Below, one piece after another: positions 39,871-52,508 of a stretch of 64,000 bases of DNA. Both the position numbers and the translations under genes were made by a program. Origin of the DNA: Amblyornis subalaris (Eukaryota; Chordata; Aves; Passeriformes; Ptilonorhynchidae); NCBI GenBank assembly GCA_018881555.1, contig JACAXG010000012.1, positions 12,744,181 to 12,808,180 of the forward strand. The letters run 5' to 3'. Under the pieces are notes generated by a model that saw nothing but the letters and a program-made list of their open reading frames with translations, made no database searches and was not told where the DNA came from. Within the stretch, counting starts at the first letter, position 1, and every line of letters begins with the position of its first letter.

Positions 39871-42584
39871 AGACCTTTAATATATTTTGCATAACATAAA
39901 AACTACATGTTTTTTAGTCAATCGTGTTAGGAGAGGCACTGTATTAAGGCAACTATGACATTCATTTCTTCCTCTTGAGGAAGTTCTTTGTAACACAACT
40001 GTTTGTATATATCCCAGGGTAAATCTGGGAAGAATGTAAGTCAGTATGAGGAACAATGTGACTTTTCCTTACTTCTTCAAAGACTAAAAGCACTTATGTT
40101 ACCAGTTAGAGAAAAATCCCAACAGAGGAACTGAGAAACACTCACCAAGTGAATCAGCAAATCATACACAGCTGCAGCAACATTAATGGTAACCAAGGAC
40201 AAAATATTCAGAGCCAGTAAGACAACCATTGCAGTGGTCCAGCTGGTTTGGCAGGGAAGCAGAGCATTCTCTTCCTCTGAATTTTAATCTAACACTTTTA
40301 GAAACATTACATTCATTACCAAAGAGAAGGGAAAGCAATGCACAAACCAAATACAGAAACTGTGTTTACTGTGACTACTGTGTGTAGATACAAACTTTTC
40401 CCTACTGGATAGGCCTTTTTCTTTTTTTTCTTTTTCTTTAAATTTAGATTTGTCTTTGCATGGTATCTGCTTATACAGTAGTCAACCTTTCCTCACCTCA
40501 AGAACCTTTGAACCTACTGGCAGGTATTAAACTTGATGTGCACAAATATTAAATTTTATCCACTGAACCTGCAATGAATTCTGCATTGGTCTGTCTTCAC
40601 AGAGGGAAGGAAGCTTAACCAGCCAGAGCTTTGAGATGGATCCACTTAGACCCTCTAGTGGGGTCCACAGAAAAAATCTAACTTTTAAAACTTAAACAAA
40701 TAGCTCCCACATGCACATACATCTTATTCTAAATAAACGCTAGAAATGTTAAAATAAAAATGCAAAATGAGTAGGGCAGGCAAAGCAGTTAAAATAGGAC
40801 ATATGCTCCCACCTCCTCTGCCCACTCTATCCTGCACAATGGGTCCTTGCTTCTACACAACTTTAGTAACATAAATACATGTCTTCTATGCTATGTTCTG
40901 AGTGTACCAAGTACCTACCGAGCCTCATGTGTTTGCTGACCGCAGGTATGGGACCAAGGGACAGCAAGCTGACTAGTTTTCTCTGATCCCTAGGAACTTC
41001 CTTCTATCCCATCTGAGGGCAAGGGGTTCAGCAAATATCAGCATTCAAGCAAGAAATTCTTTACTATTATTGTCCTTTACACCCACAAAAGAAATGCATA
41101 TAGGGTCAGATATCCCTGCTTTCCTAATTACTAGTCAATCACTTGAGGTCAATGGGAATTTGAGTTCTCAGCTTTAAAAAAAATTAAATTTCTGAGAATA
41201 GCTTTTAAAGGACATACAATACCACTGCATGACAAAATATTCCCTGACCAAAAGAAATTTTAATTGAGGTTCCATATTCTATATATTGAAAGACTATTCA
41301 AGAAAATTACTTCTGATTTTACACAGCACTACATATTCTTTTCATGTAATACAAGGGCTAGCTCTCACCATTTATATAGCCAAAAAAAGATGGTGATAAC
41401 TGAGACCATTTTTCACCTGAATTGTTCTTTGTTTGTTTGTTTTAATCAGATGCAAGTGCAGTCAGATAATCTTATCTCCTTTATTCAATTCAAATCTTCT
41501 CCAATGCAGCTTTGTAAATCTAAGCCAAGACTAAAACAGGCATTTTTGTTTAGTACATGTAAATATGATTTTTGATGACAACTACTTGAATGACACAAGC
41601 AGTGAAATAATCTTTTGTACTGAGGGACACGTATTGAATTTGGACCAAGACCAGCTTCTGACTTCAGAAGCTTCACATCTAACTCTCTCTAGAGCTCAGT
41701 TTGCTTCATTATAAATAAGAGCAGTAAATGTCCCTTTTCATACAGAAGGCAGTCACATTGTTAGCCAAACCATCCAGCCTCTTTGCCCAGAAAGAATACT
41801 GATCTTTTAATTCTGTATTCTCTCTCGAGACCTCCAGCATAACTGATGGGTCGACCTCTTTTAATTTCTTGGTTAATATGAGAACATCCAAGTGATATTG
41901 GTAGTTGAATTTAGTTTTTAGGTGAATTTCAAACAGTTCCCTCAAAGTGTGAAAGCAATGAACAATTTACTTGATGCCCTTCTCAAACTCTTGAAATTAT
42001 ATTCCTCACTGTAAAGAACAAAGGACCTGACTACTTAAGTCTCAATAAGAGGATTGCCACAGACTTCAGTTACACTGGGACTCAAAGCAGTATCTGATCA
42101 AAAGTGATGGTGAAATAAAGAAGATCTTTTTTAACAAATAGAAGGACTCAGCTATTGAAAATGTGCTTAGGACAGTTAAACTATATTGCCAGTCATGCCA
42201 TGGAATAGTAATAGCAGATTTAATGTTTTCTGGTAATATTAGAGAACAAACTTACAGGGTTTTTTTCATTTTTTGCATTCAGCTTTCNAGTTGGAAAGAA
42301 AAATCCTCAATAACATACAAGAAATATTTTAGATGTTTTCTTTTTAGGGCTATCAGTGCAATGTGACAAAGACTTAATGTAAAGGTACAAATTGTTTCAG
42401 AAATATTGTACACAGCTATTTACTTGTTTCCTACAATGTCCCAGTTATCATAATGTATTTAAGACAGCATATTGTAGTGTTCTCAGTGGAAAGCTTCAGA
42501 ACATCTGTTTATTTTAGAGTCTGAAGTAGAAGATAAAAATAAGACAAACAAAATCTCAAAAGATATTAATAGTTACATACTTAC
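39871..42584. other. Interval between INPP1 remnants
   Basis: Mostly AT-rich sequence. It contains two unexplained minus-strand open stretches, 40276-40146 (hydrophobic) and 41945-41709, treated under findings. No gene is called. Confidence 0.6.
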
Positions 42585-42639
42585 TGAGCTCATTAATAAA
42601 TTCATTGGATTCCTCCCCAGCAATGTTTCTTTTCCAAAC
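42585..42639 (-). pseudogene. INPP1: INPP1 exon remnant with +1 frameshift
   Basis: The exon is bounded by a strong acceptor (cttttgtttccag) and donor (CTCA|gtaagt). In the zero-indel frame the first residues are wrong (VWKR) but NIAGEESNEFINEL follows. If one A in GAAAAGAAAC (plus-strand ttt at 42626-42628) is discounted, the exon reads GLEKNIAGEESNEFINEL, very close to human GLEKNIFGEESNEF. So one inserted base separates it from an intact INPP1 exon. A consensus error in the assembly is the alternative explanation for this single base. Confidence 0.75.
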
Positions 42640-44369
42640 CTGGAAACAAAAGTAGACAGTGAAAAAAAACAACATATGTTTAATTTTCAACAGAATGCTA
42701 ATTTAGGTTTGAAGAACCTGATTCTGCAGTGTGTATTTGCCTAAACTTCTATTAAAACAATTGGGGACAGACTTCAGGCAAAGACCAGGTCCTACGTTAG
42801 TGGTGTGACATTGTGTTTGGCAAGGATTGAGAATGTATAGCTTATGTCAAGCTGGTTGCCATGATATAGCTACTGTGAAACCCAGCCTGGTTTCAGGAAG
42901 CAGCTCCTCTTTAAAGTAGAAATACACCTTACAGAAAGTTTGTCCCTCCCATTTAATGTCTTATTTTACCCACAGTTACCAAAGCATCTTTCTCAGTCTC
43001 TCTAACAGANCTAGACAGCTGAAAATAAGAAAATGGACCTCAGCTATATGTATGTGGCTGGAGGAATAACACCACTCCCGGGTTTCAGGTTTCAGTGCAG
43101 GACAACTACTTGTTCTCCAGAGTCTGTTTGGAGGTGTCGGCAGGATCTAAATGACCTTACAAAGGAATTACTCAAAGAGAAACAAAGGGATATTCGACTG
43201 TTTCCCAGTTTTGATTTTTCCATTGCCTTGTTGAACAAGGTCAAGGTTTCAACCATATGCTACAATACCTCACTTAAGGTGAGGTGTTTTAGAGGCAAAG
43301 GCAGAAAAGGGAGCAAACTTGACGAAGGCTATCAATTCAGAGTACAGTAGTAGTGCCAGAAAAATTATGGTGTAAAAGTTGTACATTCTGATTTAGTGTC
43401 TACAGTGTATAAAAGAGTAACTGCCTCTTGTTAACACTAGCTTGGTAGTAAGGAACAGCAAAGTGCCTCCTTCTCATGTCATTGAGCTGTGAGCTCCCAG
43501 GAACGGGGCTGGACGTCACTCTCTGCTTGGCACCGTGACCAAAAGTGCCACCTGATTCCACCTGGCTGTTCCCCACTGCTGCACAAAGAGCACAGGTTTC
43601 TCTGCAGTAGTTAATAAAGCATTTCAAACTGAGTACTTCTACTCTAGGAGACAGCCGGAATCTCAATCCACCTCTAAATTTTTCAGTGAAGCTTTTACAG
43701 TATTTCCATTCTCTTTGTCTCTTGCAGATTGTGATCTATTTATAACAGCTCAGCTATTTCTAAACCTCAAGCAGACAGAAAATTGATGCGTCATTGCAAG
43801 GATATGCCTTTGAAATGGTTGGGTGGGAAAAGAAAAAAACATCCAAAACACAGGAGGGTGACAAAAGCAGAAAAAAATAGTCTTCGTCTATGTAACAGTT
43901 TTAACATTTCTTACCTTTTTTCTCTGTCGTTTCTCCTGACTTCCTAAATCAGCACAGAAACTACGAGTTCTAAGTACCTGTGCTTTTTAAAGTCATTTAC
44001 TAAATCCTTTTCTGCTTTCCCTTCTCTTCCCCTATAAATAGTTCTATAAATAGTTGAGAAAAGGTCTGTTGCCTGCAGCATTGGACAATTTTATTTGCTT
44101 TTAGGATGTACAACCTAGCTTCCTGAGGATTTCTTGTATTGCTACAGCATGCCATTGACTGTTTTTTACCAGAAGGTTCAAAACTGTCAAAGCACTTATG
44201 AGGGAGGAAAAAAAAATTATATGTGCAGAACCAATTGCAAAGTAAGAAATAATTCTATTTTTAGCATAATATATGAATTCTTTTTTTCACACACAGAGAA
44301 ATTCTGACATGGATCCCATAAGAATTACAGGGAAAAAAGATCAGGATGTTCTCCTCATGTAAAAAAGAA

Positions 44370-44690
44370 TATGTTAGTGTTAGAAAAGGTTCCAAGAAGG
44401 ATACTCAAAAGTTTGGACTGACTTCTCTGCCTGGAACAGCTGAGTAGCCTAGTATTCACCAGTCAGGAAAAGAGGCTGATTAGCAGGGATAAAGCAGATT
44501 TATGAAGTCCTGAGTTGGAGAAAGCAAATTCATTTACTCTTCCTTCTCATACATGGAATACAAAACGTCAAATGAAACTACTAGGAGATCTGTCCAAAAT
44601 TTGCAAAGATACTGTGGATGGAATTTTGTCAAGTTCCAGCAGAGGCTGAATACATGAACAGAAGAGAAATCCCCAGGTTACTAGATTTTA
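44370..44690 (+). mobile_element. Old LINE (CR1-like) remnant
   Basis: The order of 'gattagcagggataaagcag', 'atgaagtcctgagttggag', 'aaagcaaattcatttactct' and 'acgtcaaatgaaactactag' resembles the 3' UTR of ancient sauropsid CR1 copies (motifs like 'ataaaatcatgagtggtatgg ... gtgaatag ... ggcatcaaatgaaacta'). It is heavily diverged; the match is from memory of the family pattern and the borders are approximate. Confidence 0.45.
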
Positions 44691-47600
44691 TGTTTCCAAG
44701 ACCCGTAATCTTCTGGGGAACAACAAAAAGATACTAGAATAACAATGAATTAATAGTTCTCAAACATTTTGTACCACAATTTAATTTCCCTTCAGTTTTT
44801 CAAAGTATCTTGCATTTTTATATTTCAAGTAAAGACTAATATGGTTTTGCAGTTCCCCTTTGGGCCACTGGTGGTTTCATGGCCCTCCAGTTCCCTGGAC
44901 CACCATGTAACAAGTGTTACTAATCCTCATACTTTGCCTTAAACAACAGTTTACAGATGTACCAAGCTGGGAAGGCATTTTTCCTATTCCAGAATGGCAG
45001 AGCCATTCTAATGTATTTAAAGCAGCAGCATTTCCTACTAGTGCAGGTCCATCAGTATGTGAGTGATAGAAGGAGAAGCTAGAGGAGGCTATGAGCAGCT
45101 GGCCCTTCCTTGGCATCAGTAGTCAAATGTTCCTCGTGTCTTCCACAGCCTTGGCCACCGATAGCAGCAACAGCAGGGAATATTAAGGAAAGCCTAAGGT
45201 CTCAGTTCTTTCTTTCTTTGCAGCATGTGTACTGACTAATATAACTACAGAGAGTGCAAATGCCATCAGCTCTGAACCGTAGGGGGGTTTTGTTGTTCAG
45301 GTTGAAGTGGAATAAAAAAGTTAAACAATTGAACTAAACACTATGGACCACAATTGTGAATCAGCCCTCCTTATGCCTAAAAACCCTTCAGACAGCACTC
45401 CCAGAAGTAAGATTTCTAATCTTGAAAATTCTTCAGTAAACCGTGTTATTTATAACTTTCATCGACAAAAATGAAAATGTGGATAGACATAAATGTACGT
45501 GACACACAGGTTGTCTGTCTACCTGGTATGTCTCATTTTCTAAATTAATAACTTAAGCATAAACTACCATTTCAAATAGTAATACTGGAAAAGAATTTCA
45601 AAGACTTCAAACTGCAGTACATTTTAAATTTTGACTCAACAGCACCAAATTTTAAGTCAACGCAGTATCACTAAAATAGAATGCAGTAATTAGTTTACAA
45701 AACCTGTCTGATCTTACCCATCTTTAGATTTATAAGCTAAACAAAACTGGTAAATCTTTGGACTTGAGCAGGTTGTTCAGCTACAACAGTGGCTGAACAA
45801 ATATACATGGTTTATTCAGAAAAGGCGCAAGAGGAGGAAATGGGCATTGGAAAGTTGGCTACTAATTAACCCAGGCCTATCTGGGAAAGGGAGACAGAAA
45901 GTGAACTAAATGACACTTTCAATTTAGCTATTTCCTGAGCTGAAGCCCATTAAAAACACATGTGAGCTATAGTTTTTTTCTGAGGTAAGTATATAGTGCC
46001 CACATTCTACCTATTAGATAGGTGTGAAAGATTATCACAGATGTGCCAGCAGTTCCCCTCCCTAAACAAGAGAAGTGAAGGTTGCACAGTGGGGGTCACT
46101 GCAGTCTTTGGCAACAAGTTTCCAGGTGTTGAAGTTACATCTTTAAGGAAGAATGTTTTCCCTCACCTGCAAGAATTAGCACCATGTATTCCTGAGAGAA
46201 CTGCTTCTGGTTGTTACTATGCAGTGACAAAGTCAGAACCTGTTGTTGCAGTCATTCTGTGATGAGTAATTATGTTACACACAAGCATTATGACTGCTTA
46301 TTGTCAGTAACTAACAAAAGCAAATGAGTGCCTGGGAAACAGACAGATGACTGCAAATGCCCTACAATCTCCTGAAACATACTGGAGGATCTGACAGAGT
46401 TTGGGGCTTTTTATTTCTGCAAATATAATTAATAGGCTTTTTTACTTAAAAAGTAAAGAAGGTGGGAAATTCTTAGGTAGGTGGGGAATTTCCTCAGAAG
46501 AAAAGATAAATTGAAAGACTCCTGGGGAAAGGAGTATGGCTGAGTGCATTTTAATATATCATGGCTTTATTTGTCCTGTGCTAAAAAAATGGGCTCATTT
46601 CTTTCTGCAGAACTGGGTAACAGCTGATAGACAGCAGTTACAGGCTCACATGTGAAGCAATGGTCAAATCATTTGCTTGGAAAGAACAAGCATGCATCCG
46701 TTGTAACACAGAGAATACCGTGTTTGAATATCTGTTTATTACAGTTCACAGAACAATTTTCTTTAAGAAGTAAGTGGAGAATATATTCCATGTGTTGGTT
46801 TGTAAGCAACACAAAAATTCAAAGCAGCTGAACCTTCTTCCTCTGGATCCCATAATCCCGGGNCATTATGCTATGTGGCTTTTTCTGGTATATGCACTGC
46901 AAACATACAGATAAACTATATTTATGTTTTAGCTCACTAATAGGAGCAATGACAAGATGCCATTTGTTATCACCAGTGAATGGTGTCCTACTGTTTCAAC
47001 TAAAAGGTTAATGTTGATATTACAATGAAACAGATTACTTTCTTTACTTCACAGAAATGAAAACTCAAATAGAATAGTGAAAAAGCTACAAAGTTATTTC
47101 TCACTGCCTGCTTCTTCCAACTATTTGAAATATGCTGAAAATTGTATGTTGCTATTGTAGTTGAGATGACAGAAAGCTGTACCTGCAAAATTCAGCTGTC
47201 TCTTACTAGGAAGGTAACAGGTTGATGGTAAATGTTCCACAAGGCTCACAAAAGCTCAGGGATGGTAGTGACGGCACAGGAAAGGGAATGCACAGACCAA
47301 ATGTGTTTCCTGACTCTCCTTCTCAGTCATGGGGAAAAGAAATTCCATTAACATTTCAGATTGAAAATGGATTTTTTTTTAACATATAGTCTCTGCTAGC
47401 ACAAAACAAACAAAAGATGTTTCTTCTTAGCACTGGCCAGAACTTTCTCTTCTTTATTTTTTTTAGGCTACTAATGTCAATAAAATAATTTTTCAAAGTG
47501 TCTTAAATTTACAGAATAATGTCCCAGACTAATTCTGCATGGTACATCTCCTAGGCAGAAGCACAGCCTTTAATTACATGCTTTAATTTCTNGGCAGGTC

Positions 47601-50600
47601 CCAGATTGAAACCCTGCTGTTAACTCCTGCAGTTAAGTGTACAATAAAGCACCTTCTCACTCCTTGAGACTCAAGAAGTGCTCTTCGCTCTATAAGGGAG
47701 TGCCTGCATTTTTCTTGGCAGACAGAGGTGTGTCAAAGTATGACTAAATCACATTGAGTTCCATGTTATTTCTGAAATAATTATATATATTCCCATATAG
47801 TACTCTTAGCAGCATGAACCTCTGTGCCTGCCTGCTATTGCAGAGACACAAGTGAGAGAGATGGACTGTCTGGGTCTGGACAGGAGAACCAGTGGCATGA
47901 AACCGTGGAGCAGATGCAAGATTGAGATTACAGAGAGGAACTAATGATACTAGAGACCATGTATGTCCTTTTGAACAATTTAAATCTATATTGTGCCCTG
48001 CCACAGCTGCCACTGCCTTTCTTCACCGAGCAGTATATCCCTGGGGAACTATAGCCACTCAATAAGTGCTCAAGGAACCAAGTACTCTGTCCCTGTCACT
48101 GCCATTGCAAGTTTGTTTATAATCCAGAGTGACCATATTTTTTTTTTAAAAAAGAACAAAAAAAAAATCTAAACAAAGACAAACACTTCCCCTTCTGACT
48201 TATTACACATCCTTTCTGCCAGGTTAATCATTATACACAAAGATGATAAATTGAGTTGCATTGAAACTCATGATTACCCCCCGTATTGGATGCTAATAAT
48301 TTATACTTTGGACAGAATATATCTGCAGCAGTGAATGATATATGCTTATTTATTAGCTTAAAGGCCTCTATTTATTCTACTGACCTATTTTTTTCCTCAT
48401 TTTTAAGTTCTCCNATCTGCTCTGCTGTCCTTTGCATCATTCGTGGCATTAAATGAGATATCTTTCCCGAGGCAATGTTCAAGTCACTACTTTATGAACA
48501 GTTTTCACTGCACTCCAGGATGAAATAAAACAGAAAGAAATTTTGAACAATATTCTTAATACTGACTTTTAAAATCAAATGTAGATATTTTCAACTGAAA
48601 ATTAATACTTCTGTGAGGTGCCAGATGAAAAACATGGAAAGGTTTGAATACACAACATCCATTTAATAAGATATCGACTGTCTTGCTGTCAGCCGAACTG
48701 CCCGGCTGAAGAGCCTCACTTTAATTTAGAGTAATAAATTCTTGAAATAAACATCTGAGGTGCTCAATTCCTCGTCTGTCAGAAAGCTACTCATTAGCAT
48801 CAAATGCTTTTGTGCTTAATTCACTATGGTTTTGATGGAAACAAAATAGGTAACTAACTAGTCATTCACTACGACCCCTGAGAAGGAAGCAGATGGTTCA
48901 AGACCAAAGTATGTGTGACATTCCAGCTGAACAACGGACAAAACAGGGAGGCCAAGAAGAATCTTACATGCAGGACTGAACTCCTAAAATAGATTTTTAA
49001 TGATTCTAAATGTTTGGGGGTTTTTTCCCTTTTTTTTTTGTACTACTTCTTGAATAATATAATTCTACCACAATAGATCATACAAGGAAAATTTCAGGCT
49101 AATGGTAGTTGGCAAGATAAGCATATAATCTGCATTTTAAATCTGATGTACATTCATTGATATAAAAGGTATGAAAAGCACTACCTTCAAAGTTAACTGA
49201 ACCAATGCTAAATATGAGGTAGAATTACAAGCGGGCTAGTGGTGCTTCAAGATGCTACTGACAGAGGAATTGCTGCAGTGTTTTAAAGTAAATCAGTCAA
49301 GTGACATGAACTTACTATTTGGAATATTGTTCCTCCTCAGCCTGAGTATGTAATTCCAGTGGATTATAATTATGAGTTACATAAGACTAAGTGGAAGGTT
49401 TTAAGGATGTATTTAAAATATTATTCACCATTCATAAATAAGACTTTTAGAACACCAGGATAATTAGTTCCATTAAAGGTACATCTCCCTTGATAAGGCT
49501 CTAGTTCTTGCTAACATAAGTTCATCAGCTGATCTGTCTGTTGTGTCACATGCAAATGTGTTAATTAGGCTTATTCATAACTTCCTTTGTTTCTGAGCTG
49601 ATCAGTGTAAAAAATTATGCCTACATTTTCCTTCCAACTCCAGGATAAAATCTGCAGAGCTACAGAATATAGGCTGGGGGAGAGGCACTGAAGACAGTGA
49701 GCCCAGTTCCCAGGCTTGAGGCTTCTACTCACTAGGAGAAAACGAAATGTCCTGCACTATATTTTTTCAGATATCTCCTATATTTTCAAAGTCAAATTTC
49801 ACTATTTGGCTGTTATTGCACCTCTGAATCATTAAAGACCACATCCTGATATAAGATTCTGCATCAGTAACATATATGGAAAGTCTGATGCTAGTGAGAA
49901 ATCTAGTCAAAATCAATGTATGGGTAGAGTTTTGGATTGAGAAAAATACATGCAACTAACTCAAGTTAGGACAACTCTGATGAGGATTATATATTGTAAA
50001 ATCTGCATTTCAGATAGCTAAGTCAAACCAAGTCAGAAACTCAAAGCTGTTGAGGACCTTTGGTTCTTGGAGTCTATCAGATTTCTTAAGAAACAGCACT
50101 ACTACTTTGCACTCTATACCACAAGTCTTGCAAGTTCTGTTTCCTATACTAGGTCCACTGCTATTTTCATGTAATACAAGCAAAGCACCCCAAATAATAA
50201 CCAGTTAACACAAATAAGCTTGAATTTAATTTCTTACAGAAGCACACAGAGTAAACCTTGAATTAACTGATATTCTGGGACAGTGCTATTTCAAGAGGTC
50301 CAACAGGGACGGTATTTTGAAATACAGACCCACACTGTGTGAAAATCACGTGCCTTTTTCTCTTCCTACATACAGGCAGCTCTGACTCTCACAGAATCAA
50401 GCACACACATTGAGAGCAGAACAACAGACGTGATGACACAACGAGATGCAATACAGATATCATTTGCTAAGCAGACTCCTGGAGTCTGGTAGGCAAGCTT
50501 CCCTGCCATCACTTGCACTACCAGGGAGAGAGAATCTCAGTTTCATTCTTTCCAGATCTGGGAAGCTCAACCTTAAGAACTAATTATACAGCCAAAGACA

Positions 50601-52445
50601 CCCTCCGCAGTAAGATATCTTTGGGGGATTTTTTGGGTCCACTAGAAGTTAACTGCCCTACCAAGAGAAAATGCACTTTCCTCTGGCCCCATTCCCACAC
50701 ACACTCCCTACAGCTATTTCCACCCACGCTACAGCTCTTTTTAACTGTGTTTAAAAAGCTGAGAGCGAGAGAAATGTGCTGCTGCCGCTAGTGCTCCTCC
50801 TCCTCAGGTGGGCGGGTTGGTAGCTGGTCAGTTTTCTGCAGCATTTCTCATTGCTAAATGCGTGGGAGGTCGAGAGCAGGAAGGGAAGGAAGCGGTCCTC
50901 TTAGGAAGGGAGGCGTATCAAAGCGAGTGGGAAGCAAATAGCCCCTTCCCACCTGCACATGTACAATTATATGCAATTGAAAAACTAACACAATAGATCT
51001 GCAAGCAGAGCTTTCCAAACTATAGTCCTAAAAGGTATCAAACAGCTTGGGTCTCAAAGCCAAATTCGGGGGTGACCAGACCTCTGGGAAGACAGCATTT
51101 TTCACCCACGAAGTACAGGCTCGTGGGGAGGAAAAGGGGGAGGGAAGAGGGCGTTCCTTACAGTTATGGCTTTGTACGTAGGTGGAGGGTGGTTCGGGGA
51201 GAGGAGTGACAGATTGCTTGTGGCAGCAGGGAAGAAAGACGTAGGAGGGTGTTTGCCCAGGGTCCCGTCTAACCCAGGGGGTTCTGGCAGGGTGAATGCA
51301 GCACGAGTGCTATGTCTAAGCCGCGCTGGTGGGAGGAGAGGAACTCACTGCTGGATGGACCTCGCTTGGATCCTCTCTCGCGGTCTCATCATCAACACGG
51401 CAGCATCTGCAGCAGCACCCAGCCACTCCCACACTTTTCCCGGTGCCCTCTGAGGCCAAAAGAAAATGGAAACTACTTCGCTCACACAGCTTCATTATGG
51501 ATTTGCTTTCATCCTTTTCCAAACACTTCTAGTTCCCCACTGATAAGATGCAGATTAGCTGGTAAAGAAAAAAAAAGGGGCAAAACGATGTTGTTTTTTT
51601 TCCCCTCCCCCTCAGGCTTTCTTCTTACAGGACAAATTCACTACTGCACGTCATTAGCTGTGCCATCATCCCAAATCTATGATTTCAGATGTTGTATGGA
51701 TGCATTACCTGAAAGGTCTCTGACCAAAAGGTCCAGAGGAAGGCACTCTGTTCACATGAGATTACTCATGTTACAGAAAAAAGGGAAAATTTGTTTCTCC
51801 ATATTACATAGGTGTTTCAGTCCTTCCCTGGGCTGGCCTGCTGTTAGAGAGTGAAGAAACATTAATTTTCTGCTTGTTTTAAGTCTACTTCTGCTGTCAG
51901 TGATGTCCCTGGAAGACTCTCTATGCAGACCTGAACCTTTAGTATTAGGTACCCAAGCTGGCACCAGGAAATTTCAACCTGTGTCGCCCGTGGAGGTGTT
52001 TTAGAGTGCTGTCAACTGAGTCTGGACTGAGAAATAACAATGTGAGGATTGTTTGTCAGCACAGTAATAACCAGTTAGCGTGAACTGGAAACTTTCCCAT
52101 TCTGTTCCTCAAACGTTCATAGACTCATTTTTCCTTAACCTTCACACTCTGTAAGGATGCACTTACTACCCACACATAGAGAAATTAAATGCCAGCTGTT
52201 AGACCAGCAGAGAAAAGATTAAATTCACAGCAAGCCTGGACACAGGAGCATGGGACATGATGAAGTACTTGTACCAGTTATTATCTGGTCTTTGTCAACT
52301 ACACTGGGAGTTCTCAGAGGCAAATGCTAGGCACAAATTAATGGTTAACTAAGGGTGTGCAGGTGGCACGCAGAATGCAGCTGAGCTGCTCTTGGTATCC
52401 CTCTTGAGAGCAAGAGCTCCCAAATTCTGAAGTTATGTGTTTTTC

Positions 52446-52508
52446 TGGAAAAGAAACAAAAAAAAACCCAAAAAACCCCCACCAAACCCCAAACCAGAAA
52501 CAAAACCT
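52446..52508 (+). repeat. A/C-rich low-complexity tract
   Basis: A simple tract of A runs and C runs (aaaaaaacccaaaaaacccc type) without a fixed repeat unit. Confidence 0.7.

Larger units (their letters stand above)
37100..42639 (-). pseudogene. INPP1: INPP1 remnant: decayed inositol polyphosphate 1-phosphatase gene
   Basis: INPP1 removes the 1-phosphate from inositol 1,4-bisphosphate and 1,3,4-trisphosphate in the cytosol and is a lithium-sensitive Mg-dependent enzyme. In human it lies between MFSD6 and HIBCH, in the orientation seen here relative to both. The window keeps a 55-bp exon (42639-42585) that reads GLEKNIAGEESNEFINEL only if one A is ignored, and a terminal-exon remnant (about 37.87-37.1 kb) with colinear INPP1 landmarks broken by indels and stops. 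A middle-exon remnant near 39.7-39.87 kb is possible. I found no intact frame for the catalytic WVDPIDST or WDSCAAH motifs and no N-terminal exon. The conclusion of gene loss is an inference; a functional copy elsewhere in the genome is not excluded. Confidence 0.7.

Noticed and set aside
43033..43350. 105-codon plus-strand open frame
   Set aside because: No family resemblance and no exon borders. It was considered as a missing INPP1 exon but is on the wrong strand and does not match.
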